This document shows positions 1 to 10,070 of a stretch of 13,702 nucleotides of DNA, in pieces. The stretch comes from an uncultured bacterium (GTDB lineage: Bacteria > Patescibacteriota > Gracilibacteria > Absconditabacterales > Absconditicoccaceae), in contig CAJZIX010000018.1 of assembly GCA_916049765.1 (NCBI GenBank), positions 1 to 13,702 of the forward strand. Direction: 5' to 3'. Position numbers and translations under genes: made by a program. The first letter of the stretch is position 1. Each line of letters opens with the position of its first letter. The notes below the pieces were generated by a model that was not told the DNA's origin, did no database searches, and saw nothing but the letters and a program-made list of their open reading frames with translations.

Positions 1-658
1 CCTCGCCGAGCTTTACCCATTTCCAATTATTTAAGTTGTATGCTCTCTCTCTAGATCCTCAGAAAGCTAGGTCAAGACTAGAATTTCGCATCTCATCAAG
101 CATCGCAAGTTGAGACTGATATTCGCTCTTGAGCTTGGAGATCGTTGCATTGAGCTCATCCAGATAGGCGACAATTTTCTTTTGCTCTTCAAGTGGGGGA
201 AGGGGGATTTGGATTTCAAGAATTTGTTTTGTACTCAAGTTTGGGATTGCTGATCATGAAGATTTGTGTAAGTTTTCTTCAATTTTTGTTCATAAAAAAT
301 AATGACAATATTTTTTTGTAACATCTTCTTTAAATATAAACTTACCAACTCTTTGATTTAAATAATAGTTTTTGTTTTTATTATTAATTGCTAATTTTCA
401 TGTAGTTGCTCAAGACATTGCAATTACAAGCTCTCAAGGATAAACTATATAATTATCTAAATTATCATAATCATTAACATCAAAAAAAACCAATTTATCA
501 TCAGAAAATCAGTTATTTTGAATGTTTGAAATTCTGAGAATAGGTTCTCACTTCTCTCTGAATAATTCACTTTTAAATGTGAATCAATTTTGGAACTTAC
601 ATATTTCTCAAAGTTTTTTAAGTTGTCGATTAGAAGGAGTGTTTTTCATACAGAGCAT
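1..658 (-). CDS. hsdS: Type I restriction-modification specificity subunit HsdS (partial; C-terminal part beyond the left edge)
   Basis: HsdS recognises the DNA target and, with HsdM and HsdR, forms the type I methyltransferase and restriction complex. About 219 residues are visible. They start with KKLGEICKFQNGF near residue 15, continue with RISNIQNNGF, PGELVIAMSGATTGK and YLNQRVGKF, then GSAIPNLS and LPPLEEQKKIVAYLDEL, and end in the central helix and WKWVKLGE, which opens the second target-recognition domain at the edge. This is the standard HsdS order. About ten glycines are TGA, including those of KLGE, QNG, PGE, SGAT and GSA, so the protein exists only if UGA is Gly. The start chosen is ATG 656-658, five bases after the stop of the upstream gene. 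ATG 647-649 is an alternative. Neither has a clear Shine-Dalgarno sequence. The recognition half is AT-rich (12 of 60 bases GC at 301-360), whereas the conserved helix is not (27 of 60 at 121-180), which suggests domain exchange. Confidence 0.93.
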
Positions 659-663
659 AAAAA

Positions 664-3090
664 TTATAAATTTCTTAAATAGTCTTTAAAGTTATCAATT
701 TCCTTTTGAATATCTACAGTTCATCCTGTTTTCTTATCTATTTTCTGATACAATTCATTATTCATTTCATTTTGAGAAAGAGCGTATTTCATTATATATT
801 CCTTTACTTTTTCTATTTCTAACATCTTCAATTTTCAAACTTGAACTTCATCACATATAATGTTAGGCAAAGTATTTTTTTTAAAATGAGCTCCTATAAT
901 ATTCCATTCTGGATACATCAAGATTTTATTTAGCAACTCAAGCACATCAGCTCAAATATATAATACCTTATGTCCCTTTTGTAGTAAGTCATTAAACTCC
1001 GTTCTTTCTGAAATTTTTTGTAATTCATCATTATTTGTTTTTGGTCAAAATATTACAAAAACATTTCTATTCTGATTTTTCTGAGGGAACAAATCTATAT
1101 ATGAAGAAAACTTTCTTTGTTCTCCACTGTCTAAATAACTAGAAATATTTTTTGATGATTTACAATCATACAAAACAAGTATTTGTGAATCGTCATCATT
1201 TTTCTTTCAAAAGAAAACTCAATCTGGTATAACAGTTCAAATATATCCCTTTCAAAAAGCCATATGACTTGAAAGAAATGGGGAAATAAGTTCAGTAACT
1301 AGGTCTTCAAATTCACCTCCATTACCAGATTCAGAAATCTGAATAACATCAACTTCTTCATGTAATCAATCTTGCCTCTTGTTTTTTATTTTAATATTCT
1401 TGTCAAATTCTTTTTTACTAGAAAATAAAAGCGATAATTCTTCCATAGATCTAATATCCCCACAGAGATTATTTTCCAACAAAATTTTTATAACTTCCTC
1501 GTCTATATTTTCTAAGAATAAAATCTTATTTGATTTTTTTTCCTTTAATACATCTGAAAGAATATTCTCAAAATTTCTTGCTGTAAAAATAACGATATCT
1601 TTTAAATCCCCTCTAGCGGATGGAAAATCAATCTTTCGTCAACAAAAACGATTTTCTTTTTTTAATTGTACACAAAATGCTTTCTTTTTAATCTTTTCAT
1701 TTATATATTTTGCTAAATTTAGCTTAATTTTTACATTACCCACTATTGATGATTTTGGTCCTACAATATTATCCGTCCTAAATTGCTTTTTATTAAAATC
1801 AATATCCTCTTTGCTTATATTTTTATCTTTAGCTTCTCAAATCCCCAGGACACTCTCTACAAATGAACTAATACCATATAATTCATCATCTAGATTTTTT
1901 ATCATAAATTCTCAATCTAAAAAGCACTGTTTTATAATTTCAGTTTCTGTTTTAAATCAATAATTTGAATTCTTATTTTGTATCAATTTGTTACTTCTCA
2001 ATAAGTTTAACCAATATTCTATATACTTTGTATCTGTCAATAATGTTATATTTTTTTTATTTACACTACCCGATAAGCTTATAGCAATTTTTTTTCTCGT
2101 AGCCTCATCATTTGCTTCCTGAGTAATATCGATACTATATATACTCATCTCCGTACCACTACAAATGTTCTGAGTATCCTTATAGGCTTCTTTTCAAAAA
2201 ACAGATATTAAACTAGAAATATCTGGTTTATATAAATAAATTTTATTAATCGAGGTTGTCCATTTTGCAGGAAACGGCATATTTTCAGATTTTTCAATCA
2301 AAGAGAAGTCGCTAATTGGATATGAATCATAATCTATTATTAGTCACAATATTTTGTTTAAACATTTGATTATTGTTCTATCATATTTTTGATACGGAGA
2401 ATTTTTAATTATTAGAAAATTTTGCCCAGACTCTTCATTATTTCGAAAAAAAAAGAAGAATGTTTTTTTAGTCTTCACAGATAAATCCCTAAAAGAAAAT
2501 TCTTTCTCCTCTAGAGAGGTTGCATTTTGATTATCGTTATAATGTATCAAAAAATACACATGATTCCTAAAATCATAAGGGAAGAATATAGTATTTTTTA
2601 AATCGCTATTTTTTTCAAACAATCTTTTCATTTCTGGGATATCAGAACGGACTTTATCTATAATAGCATCAATATCAGCAGAATCTTTTAATCTAAAAAA
2701 AGAAAAGGTTCAATTCAAGGATACATCATACAATTTACAAATTTTTTCAATTATTAAAGAGTTCAATGAATATGCACATTTTATAATGGAAAAATAAGTC
2801 CTTCCTTTTTTTTGACTAAATTGTAGCTTATCCTCTTCTTTTAATTGGGATAATATAAGATTTTCTAAATCATTTAAGTTAAATATATAGAAAAATCATT
2901 CAGCAACTTTAAACAATTTTGTTAATAGTTCATCTTCTGTAGAAAAGTGCCCCTCATGATTCCTTATTTCATCAATATTTTTAATTGAGAGCTTCGGAGA
3001 AGAATCAGCAATATATGACAGTAAATCATCTGAAGATATTAAACCTTTTTCTCAACGTTTTACAATCGCATAAAGTTCGTTAATATTCAT
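664..3090 (-). CDS. Large protein with a C-terminal FokI-like PD-(D/E)XK nuclease domain, inside the type I locus
   Basis: The gene encodes 808 residues when UGA is read as Gly (about 17 in-frame TGA codons). The C-terminal part has a PD-(D/E)XK nuclease core: GGEFEDLVTELI near 591-602, VIPDGVFF with P622-D623, and VLYDCKSS with D642 and K644. A segment ending GEQRKFSSYIDLF follows, then a VFVIFG strand. The PDG...DxK spacing and the following Q/R-rich helix resemble the cleavage domain of FokI and related type IIS enzymes. I do not recognise the N-terminal 590 or so residues; they may bind DNA or sense a trigger, but no motif shows it. The gene lies 98 bases after hsdR and 5 bases before hsdS, so it is probably translated with hsdS. 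No dedicated methyltransferase is seen. It is much more AT-rich than hsdR (10 of 60 bases GC at 1681-1740). The nuclease fold call is fairly sure; the restriction role is inferred from fold and position. Confidence 0.85.
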
Positions 3091-3188
3091 GTTTTTAAAT
3101 AAAAAAATAAAAAATCTCTAATTATGTTCCTACTTTCACTCACTTCAACACCGTAGCCACCATTATTCTTATATCATTATTCTTCCTT
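3091..3188. other. Spacer between hsdR and the FokI-like gene
   Basis: This 98-base spacer holds no convincing gene. On the minus strand a 13-codon frame (3163-3122) is open if UGA is Gly, but it has no ribosome-binding site and I recognise nothing in it. A T-rich run on the minus strand just before the ATG at 3090 lacks a stem, so it is not a clear terminator. The hsdR stop marks the right-hand boundary of the AT-rich block. Confidence 0.4.
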
Positions 3189-5546
3189 TTAAATCCTAAA
3201 TAACTCCTTCTGTAAGTCCTTCCATACCTGCATCAATACCTCCTGCCCACCAAAAGCCTTCGTAAAATCCACAATATTGATCTGACCACGACCATAGAGC
3301 TTGATCAGTTCTCCCATCTTGGACTGCACGAGTTCCGTGCTTCCATGTTCCTGATAATATGCCAAGAGATACTCTAAAAAAGCTTTTGCACTCAGATTTT
3401 CAAATTTTTTCATCAAAGATTGCTTTAGCACTCGCTCAACTCTTTCACTTCTTGTCTTCATCTCCTCTCCATAGCTCAGATAGGTCAAGACATCAAAAAG
3501 ATCACTCTCTGGAGCCTCAAACATCGCCTGAAGTAAGCTAAAATGCTCTTCATCCAGTCCAATTTTCCTAAGCTCTAGAAGCAAATCTTCTCTTGTTTTG
3601 GGATCTGATCGAAGGTTTCTCAGCTGCTCTTCTGACTGATACAATGCTGGAAGCTTACCAACGAGGCTCAAAAGATATTGTTCTGCTGTCAAGGGTTTTC
3701 CATCCTCTCCGATATATCTGGTTTCAATATTAATGATTTTGAGTTCTCTATTATCCAGAAGTTTGACTTTGAGTTTCTGCTTTGGAATATGAGGCTCATC
3801 ATAATCAATGGAGGAAACAAGATCAAAAGTCTGATTTTTTTCTTTGCTTGACTTTTTTGCTTGGTCTTCTGGAGACACTGTAGAGATCGGACCATCTCGC
3901 TTCTCATCATAAAAAAGATTCGTTGCTCCAGTAAAATCAATAATTGTAAAATAATCCTTCCCCTCAAAGACTCTTGTCCCACGACCAATAATCTGCTTAA
4001 ACTCGACCATACTTCCAATACTGCGGAGCAGAACGATATTTCTGACATTCTTGGCATCTACTCCTGTTGTGAGCATCTGCGAACTCGTCAAAATAGTAGG
4101 AATCGTTTTCCCATTATCTTGAAAAAGCTCAAGATATTTTCTTCAGATTTCTCCTTCATTACTCGTCACTCTCACGCAGTAATTTCCATCACGCACGGTT
4201 TTATGTTTATTGATCGCATCTCTCATCAGTGCTGCATGTTCCTGATCGACGCAGAAAATGATCGTTTTTTCATGAGGTTTGATATGTTCTAGGATCGTTT
4301 TTGCAATGAGATCTATCCTCTCAGGAACAATAATTTTTCTATCAAAATCCTTGAGCTCATACAAATCTTTTTCTTTATCTCCACCGAGAATCTCGACTTT
4401 ATCATCTATTACCAATTCATCCAGGTTCGTTCGAATTCTTTTGACTTTATAAGGAGTAAGAAATCCGTCTTCTATTCCTTCTTTGAGCGAATATTGATAA
4501 ACTGGCTCACCAAAATAAGCATAAGTATTGATATTATCTTGATTCTTTGGTGTGGCGGTCATCCCAAGATGCACTGCTGATGAAAAATATTTAAGGATTT
4601 CTGCCCAGTTCCCATCGTCCTTTGCTCCTCCCCTATGACATTCATCAATAATAATAAGATCAAAAAAATCTGGATCATACTGGCGGTAGTATCCACTCTC
4701 CACAGCCCCATTACCAACTAAATTTTCTTCTGTAATTTCAGCCTCCTCATCCGTCCCTGAAATCAAAGCTTGATAAATCGAGAAAAACACATTTGCACTG
4801 GTAGGGACTTTCCCAAGTGCCTTTTTGATTTCTGATCCTTTGATCCTCTTACAGTCTTTTTCTATAGGATTGAAAGTGTTGAGTGCCTGATCGATCAAAA
4901 TATTTCTATCTGCCAAAAACAGCACACGAGGACGACGGTTAAATCAGCTTTTTGACCATTTTGCTTGGAGAAGCTTGTAAACAATCTGAAATGCAATAAA
5001 GGTTTTTCCAGTCCCAGTTGCAAGCGTGAGTAAGATTCTTTCCTTACCCTCTGCTAGTGCCGACAATGCTCTAGTAATCGCTAAATCTTGATAATAACGA
5101 GGCTTTTTATCACTATCAAGAAAATAAGGAACAGATAAAAGCTGTTGTCTAAGAACGGCATGCTCATCCGTATATCTTTCATAGAGTTCCTCAGGGCTTG
5201 GAAAAGACGAGAGTAATTTTCCAGCCTCCTCCTGCATATCTCGTTCGTAAATCTCTTCTCCATTGGAAGTATAGACCCACCTCACCCCAAGTTTCTTTCC
5301 ATAGTTTTTGACTTGCTCAAGCCCTTCTGTCACAGGGAGACCATATTTCTTCGCCTCAATAATCGCGAGATTTAGTCCATACATCTTGAGAAGATAATCA
5401 AGAAAAAGTGGAGCTGATCTTTTTCCTCCGGGGAGTTTACGCCCATCAGTAAAAGACCGTTCTCTAACGATATATTCCTCTTTCCAACCTTGAGCATAAA
5501 GTTTGGGGTCGATGAATTTGGATCTCGTATCAGCCTCTGAGTACAT
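3189..5546 (-). CDS. hsdR: Type I restriction enzyme subunit HsdR (endonuclease and translocase)
   Basis: HsdR is the motor and nuclease of type I restriction enzymes: it pulls DNA past the bound complex using ATP and cuts at a distance. The 785 residues show an N-terminal HsdR nuclease core (LFLDYLL with D50, then NLAIIEAKKYG with E64 and K66). An SF2 helicase follows: ATGTGKT (176-182), DECH (301-304), MTATP, TSSQMLTTGVD (487-497) and QIIGRGTR (518-525). A C-terminal helical region follows that. Two in-frame TGA codons, at Gly201 and Gly468, join three open stretches with helicase motifs continuous across both joints, so this is one intact gene and not a broken one. The start ATG (5544-5546) gives the expected N-terminus and follows a good promoter; no Shine-Dalgarno is evident. 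The gene is richer in GC than the nuclease gene next to it. hsdM would be expected beyond the left edge, after hsdS. Confidence 0.95.
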
Positions 5547-5575
5547 ACAATATAAAATAGCTAAAAAACAACCAA

Positions 5576-5603
5576 ACTATAAGGTTATACTTTAAAAATT
5601 CAA
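5576..5603 (-). promoter_or_regulatory. Predicted sigma70-type promoter of hsdR
   Basis: On the minus strand, TTGAAT (5603-5598) and TATAGT (5581-5576) are separated by 16 bases. Transcription would start about 20-25 bases before the hsdR ATG. This 138-base region separates hsdR from the divergent ATPase gene. I see no equally good promoter for the plus strand; a TATACT at 5586-5591 lacks a matching -35. Confidence 0.5.
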
Positions 5604-5684
5604 CCTCATTCCTATATCACAAATCCACAATTTGCCAAGTAAACCCAGCAGAAAAATCAGCTTTTTTTGCTTTTTTGAAAAGAA

Positions 5685-8600
5685 ATGGCTATACTTAAAG
5701 AGCTTTTAATTCCTATGCCTGCAATGCAGAAAAGTGAATGTATCCAGCTCTTGAGAAACCAGTATCTCAAGAACCCAAAACAAAAAAACAACCTTTCTAA
5801 ACTCACCAATCAAGCCTGGTGAATCCAAAAAGACGAATGTCTAAGTGCAATCGGTGGTTTTTCTGAAATAAGACCTACCCTCAATAGTTTTGAATCTACA
5901 GAAAACGAACATTCAGCTCCCAATAAGAACTCAAATAATATTTCATGCCAAGAACAGTTGATCAGCACTTTTAGAAAAGATTTTAGTCAGAAATCAAATC
6001 TCTCAAAGCTCACAAGCAAAGCACGATGAGAGCAGAAAAATAACTGTCTAAAAGAACTCTGAGGCTACAACCAGCTTTCTTTATTTTTGAAAAATATTGA
6101 AAACAATTATACCGAACAATATGAAGCTCAGCTCGCAGAAACAACAAAACCCAAAACTGGAGGAATAATCAATAACCACCAGCAAGCATCAAAAGAACAA
6201 AAAGAAACCCAGACCTGAACGACACAATCAATCATAGAAACCCCAAATTTAGATCATGTTCGAAATATTACCGGTCAAATTTGAATGTATACATTCTATG
6301 GACTCCTATGATTTATCAGTATCTGAATTATCACCTGGATCATCAAAAGCGTAATGAAGTACATCTACTCCTTTTACAATACCAAGAGGATGACGTTTAT
6401 CAAGGTACTTTTACCAAAATCAGACGGAAAATCTGACCGTGAACAGGAAAAAGAAATCGCAAAAGACATGAAAGAAAAAATCTGAAGAATGTCGCAGTTA
6501 TACAATGGACTTCATAAGATTTCAGAGTTAAGTACTTGGGAAAAACTCATGCATAGACTCTTTGGAAAGCAAAAGATTGTGTTTATCTATCAATACGAAG
6601 AAGGACAGCTGAGTTTTATCGTAGGAAGTTATCCTGAATATCAGAATATCATTGAGAGTGCAATTTCTGCACAATATCCAACCTGTTCGCTAGAAAAAGT
6701 TTCCAAACCAAAGGTATTCCAAAAGAAATATTATGACATTATGCCTTTAGAACCCAAAAGAGATCCTGTATATACCATTAGAACCTTTAAACAGACTCCT
6801 GATGATCCGATCAACAACCTCATTGATACCATGAGTAAAGTATCAGTCTACGATACGGTTAGTGTGATTTTGACGATCAAACCTGAAGATTCTTCTTTTA
6901 ATGCAAAAAGACAGAAAGCCGCAGATAGACTCTATAAAGGACTTGATCTCTATTCAACAAAGTGGCGACACTGGAAAAACCTGATCAATCCTTTCAAGTG
7001 GATCAGCTTTTTGATTCATGGACCAAATGAAAAGCTGATTTCCAACAAACAAGAAGAAAATGTCGGAATGGTAAGAATGGTAAGAGCTAAAGAGGACTCT
7101 ATGAATACTATTGGTGAAGAAGCTGGAAACCCAAGCTATAAATCATGACTAATCGTTATCAGTTCATCAGATATTGAATGACAAGCTAGACAGAATCTCA
7201 AAGCCATGGAATCTGCCTACAATGTTTATAGTGATGAATACAGTAATAGTCTAGAAGATGATAATACCAAGCACGATATTTTCTCAGGAATTTATATTCC
7301 ACTATGGAAAATCGCAGCGAACTTTTACCTTTCTGGTTTTTTCTATAAACATTCCTATTTTTCTACCAATGAGCTAAGCTCTCTCTATCATTTTGCTGAT
7401 AGCGTATATAACCGTTCACCGATTATTGAATGGATGCAGTATAAGGTACTTCCTTGTCCATCTAATCTTCCACAATTTACGGATGAGGAATGGAATGGAA
7501 AACTTATGACAGGGATTCTGGCAGAAAAATACAAAAAAGGAAATCTGTCTGAGATTTTGACCGAATACAAACAACATCGATCAGTAAGTTCTAAAGTTCT
7601 AGAAGAGGAAAAAGAAACCCCACTTGCAGATTATCAACTCGCTCATCCTGATGCACAAATAGAAGAAAATGAGGGAAAATCCAAGATCAATGATCATCAA
7701 ATTATTGAAAAAGAAGGACAGAAATTTGTAAAAGAGCTCGTTCCTGGCAAAACCGTGAATGGCTACAAACTCTACAAAGATGCGATTCTTCTCGGAGTAA
7801 ATATCTATAGAAACAATCTTACTCCAGTTTATATGAAAAGAGAAGATAGGACCAGACACCACTATATGATTTGAAAATCTGGTACCTGAAAATCAGTTTT
7901 CCTCCAAACAATGGCAAGGCAAGACCTTTGGAATGGTGATGGTATCTGCCTGATCGATCCACATGGAGATCTTGCTGAAGATGTGCTTGCGTTCGTACCA
8001 AAGGAAAGAGCAAAAGATGTGGTCTATTTTGATGCAGGAAACGAAGACAGACCAATGGGACTTAATCTCTATGAAATCAATTCCCTTGATGAAGCGGATA
8101 GAACCGTAAATGATGCGACAGAGATCTTTCTGAAAATGTTTGGACCTGAGATTTTTGGTCCGAGAATCCAGGAGTATTTTAAGTATGGAAGCCTAACGAT
8201 TCTTGAGGACTTTGAAGACAGACCAACTTTACTAGATGTAGTCAGACTCTTTACTGATGATACTTATAGAGAAATTAAAGTTTCGAAAGTTACAAATGCG
8301 GTGGTAAAAAACTGGCGAGAAAGAACCTATAATGCGATGGGAGATAGAGAAAAAGCCGAAATTATCCCATATTTCTCTTCTAAATTCGTATCGTTTAATA
8401 CCAACAGGCTGATTAGAAATATCATCGGTCAGACCAAGTCTGCATTCAATTTTGATGACATTATGAATAATCAGAAAATCCTGATCGTAAACCTCTCCAA
8501 AGGTAAAATTTGAGAACTCAATGCCCAACTTCTCGGTATGATTCTGGTTTCTAAGATTTATAATGCCGCGATGGGAAGGGCGAAAATGGATCCGAAAGAC

Positions 8601-9149
8601 AGAAAAGACTTCTATCTCTATGTGGATGAATTTCAGAACTTTGTGTCAGGAACCTTTGCAGATATTCTTTCAGAAGCCAGAAAATACAGACTCGGACTGA
8701 TTATGGCTCACCAATATATCGCACAGCTTGAACCTCCAAAAGGACTCGGCGATAGTGGTGGTGGAAAATCCGATGTGAAAGCTGCGGTTTTCGGTAACGT
8801 GGGAACAATGATGAGTTTCAAAATCGGTGCTCCTGATGCCGAATTTATGGAGAAAGAATACGCTCCGTTGCTCGGTCCTCAAGATATCGTAGGAATCGCA
8901 AACTATAAATCCTATATCAAGCTCAATATCGATAATGCAACTTCCAAGGTCTTTAGTATGAATTCCATCTATACCAAGGACTATCAAAATAAAAAGATCG
9001 TTCCACTTTTACAAGAATACTCTGCTAAGAAATATGGAAGAGCAAGAGAATTTGTGGATGCAGAGATTTCTACAAGGCTTGGAGTAGGTGCGGATCTTGA
9101 CCAGCTTCCTGAGGGAAATGAAACTTCAGGAGAAGAAAGCTCCGAATAA
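5685..9149 (+). CDS. Membrane-anchored VirD4/TraG-type (FtsK/HerA superfamily) ATPase with an N-terminal cysteine repeat region
   Basis: The gene encodes 1154 residues with at least 13 UGA glycines. Proteins with this C-terminal region act as coupling ATPases that bring DNA or protein substrates to type IV secretion channels, or pump DNA. A transmembrane helix lies at about 202-220 and is followed by basic residues, which suggests that the ATPase is cytoplasmic. The P-loop GKSGTGKS (730-737) has its first and last Gly encoded by TGA. It is followed by CLIDPHGDLAEDVLAF, a phrase typical of this family. Walker B is LYVDEFQNF (D981, E982), then a segment containing RLGLIMAHQYIAQL typical of the TraG C-terminal region. 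Between the helix and the P-loop is a long region like those found in related CPR proteins. The first 130 residues hold two copies of a 40-residue repeat. The start ATG at 5685 is preceded by an in-frame TAA at 5640. The CBS gene follows after 55 bases. A VirB4-type role is a less likely alternative. Confidence 0.9.
5739..5858 (+). repeat. Cysteine-bounded protein repeat, copy 1 (residues 19-58)
   Basis: This is the first of two 40-residue units in the N-terminus of the ATPase, exactly 69 residues before the second. It has Cys19 and Cys52, a KNNLSKLTNQAWG core, and ends in Gly-Gly. The Gly of the core (46) is TGA. By hand alignment 19 of 40 positions match copy 2, and the codons differ, so the duplication is old. 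Confidence 0.75.
5946..6065 (+). repeat. Cysteine-bounded protein repeat, copy 2 (residues 88-127)
   Basis: The second unit has Cys88 and Cys121 with the same 33-residue separation as copy 1. Its core is KSNLSKLTSKARGEQK, and it also ends in Gly-Gly. Gly115 and Gly126 are TGA. The unit lies before the only clear transmembrane helix, so it may be outside the membrane, where paired cysteines could form disulfides. That topology is inferred. Confidence 0.75.
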
Positions 9150-9204
9150 ATAGAACCAATCAAAAAAATACACATTCCCCTTTTATTTTATATACGGAAA
9201 ACCT

Positions 9205-9960
9205 ATGGAAATCTTGAATACAAGCTCATCTGAGGATGGAATCATCAGCTTTTTAGCTTTTTTCAATGAGATAGATAAACATTTTGACAAAATCCTCAAT
9301 GAAGAAGGCTTTTCTCCCTATAATGAAAAGCTCAAGAAAATATCAGAAGGTAACTATAGTATTTCATGATTTGTCAGGAAACACATTTATCAGCTAAGGA
9401 ATTTCGGAGAGTTGAGAAACTTTATCACTCACGGTATCAAATCAAATGGAGAGACTTTTGCAATGCCAACTCAAGCCGCTATTGAAAAGATCAGTAAATA
9501 TGCGAAAATGATAACTAAACCTGCAAAAGTATTAGAATTCTTCAAAAAAGAAGTTTTCAAAGCTCAAAAATCTGATCTTCTCAAAATCATTATTCCTCAA
9601 ATGAAAAAAAACGGATATACAAACATTCCAATTTATGATGAAGAGAATACTTTTCTCGGGATCCTCAGTGAAGCAAGACTCCTCTACTGGATTTCTGATC
9701 TCTTGATGAATGAAGACTATATTAACCTTTGACTTATGAAAGTTGAACATATTCAACTAGAATACGGCCGGAAAGATTACCTCTTTATTTCAAAAGAGAT
9801 GACCATTTTTGAGGTAAATGAACTCTTTACACAGAGCAAAAGAAACGGAGAAAAACTTTCTGCTCTTTTTATCACAGAAACGGGAAATTCGAATGAAGAA
9901 ATTCAGGGAATGATTTCCTCTGGAGATGCAAATCTCATCGATGAGTATCTTATTATGTAA
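9205..9960 (+). CDS. CBS-domain protein with a HEPN-like N-terminal region
   Basis: The gene encodes 251 residues. The N-terminal helical part (about 13-80) ends in LRNFITHG, which contains R71-X4-H76, the motif of HEPN domains. Many HEPN proteins are ribonucleases, but others are inactive. It is followed by FAMPTQAAIEKI and then two CBS-like segments: about 115-165 (IPQMKKNGYTNIPIYDEE, FLGILSEA) and about 190-245 (a segment containing FEVNELFTQSKRNGEKLSAL, then IQGMISSGD). CBS pairs usually bind adenosine nucleotides and control an attached domain. Two in-frame TGA codons (Gly55 and a Gly after the first CBS segment) join what would otherwise be three fragments. It lies 55 bases after the ATPase gene and may share its transcript. 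It could be a nucleotide-controlled RNase or only a regulatory protein; the sequence does not decide. Confidence 0.8.
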
Positions 9961-10012
9961 ATCAAAAAAATAAGGGAACTGCTAAAAGCATTCAGGTTTT
10001 TCTCATCAAAAT

Positions 10013-10041
10013 TTGCATTTCCTCTTTAAATAGACTATACT
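10013..10041 (+). promoter_or_regulatory. Predicted sigma70-type promoter before the PrgI-like gene
   Basis: TTGCAT (10013-10018) and TATACT (10036-10041) are separated by exactly 17 bases, with the ATG 30 bases further on at 10071. The hexamers match the -35 and -10 consensus well. TATACT also forms part of a short palindrome with the following bases. This would give the PrgI-like and exchanger genes their own transcript, apart from the ATPase and CBS genes. Confidence 0.6.
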
Positions 10042-10070
10042 TAGTATAAGTTTTATTTTAGTTCAATCCT

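Noticed and set aside
1379..1963. Plus-strand open frame of 194 codons opposite the FokI-like gene
   Set aside because: Its product is a low-complexity run of Phe, Ser, Ile and Leu, as expected from the complement of an AT-rich gene. The minus-strand frame has the nuclease motifs and continues on both sides.
3122..3163. Minus-strand 13-codon frame between hsdR and the nuclease gene
   Set aside because: It is very short, has no ribosome-binding site, and nothing supports expression.
3861..4292. Plus-strand open frame of 143 codons opposite hsdR
   Set aside because: The minus strand here carries clear helicase motifs of HsdR; this frame shows no recognisable domain.
9961..10012. Possible terminator after the CBS gene
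   Set aside because: The only stem (GCT with AGC around four A residues) is three base pairs long and the T run is short.
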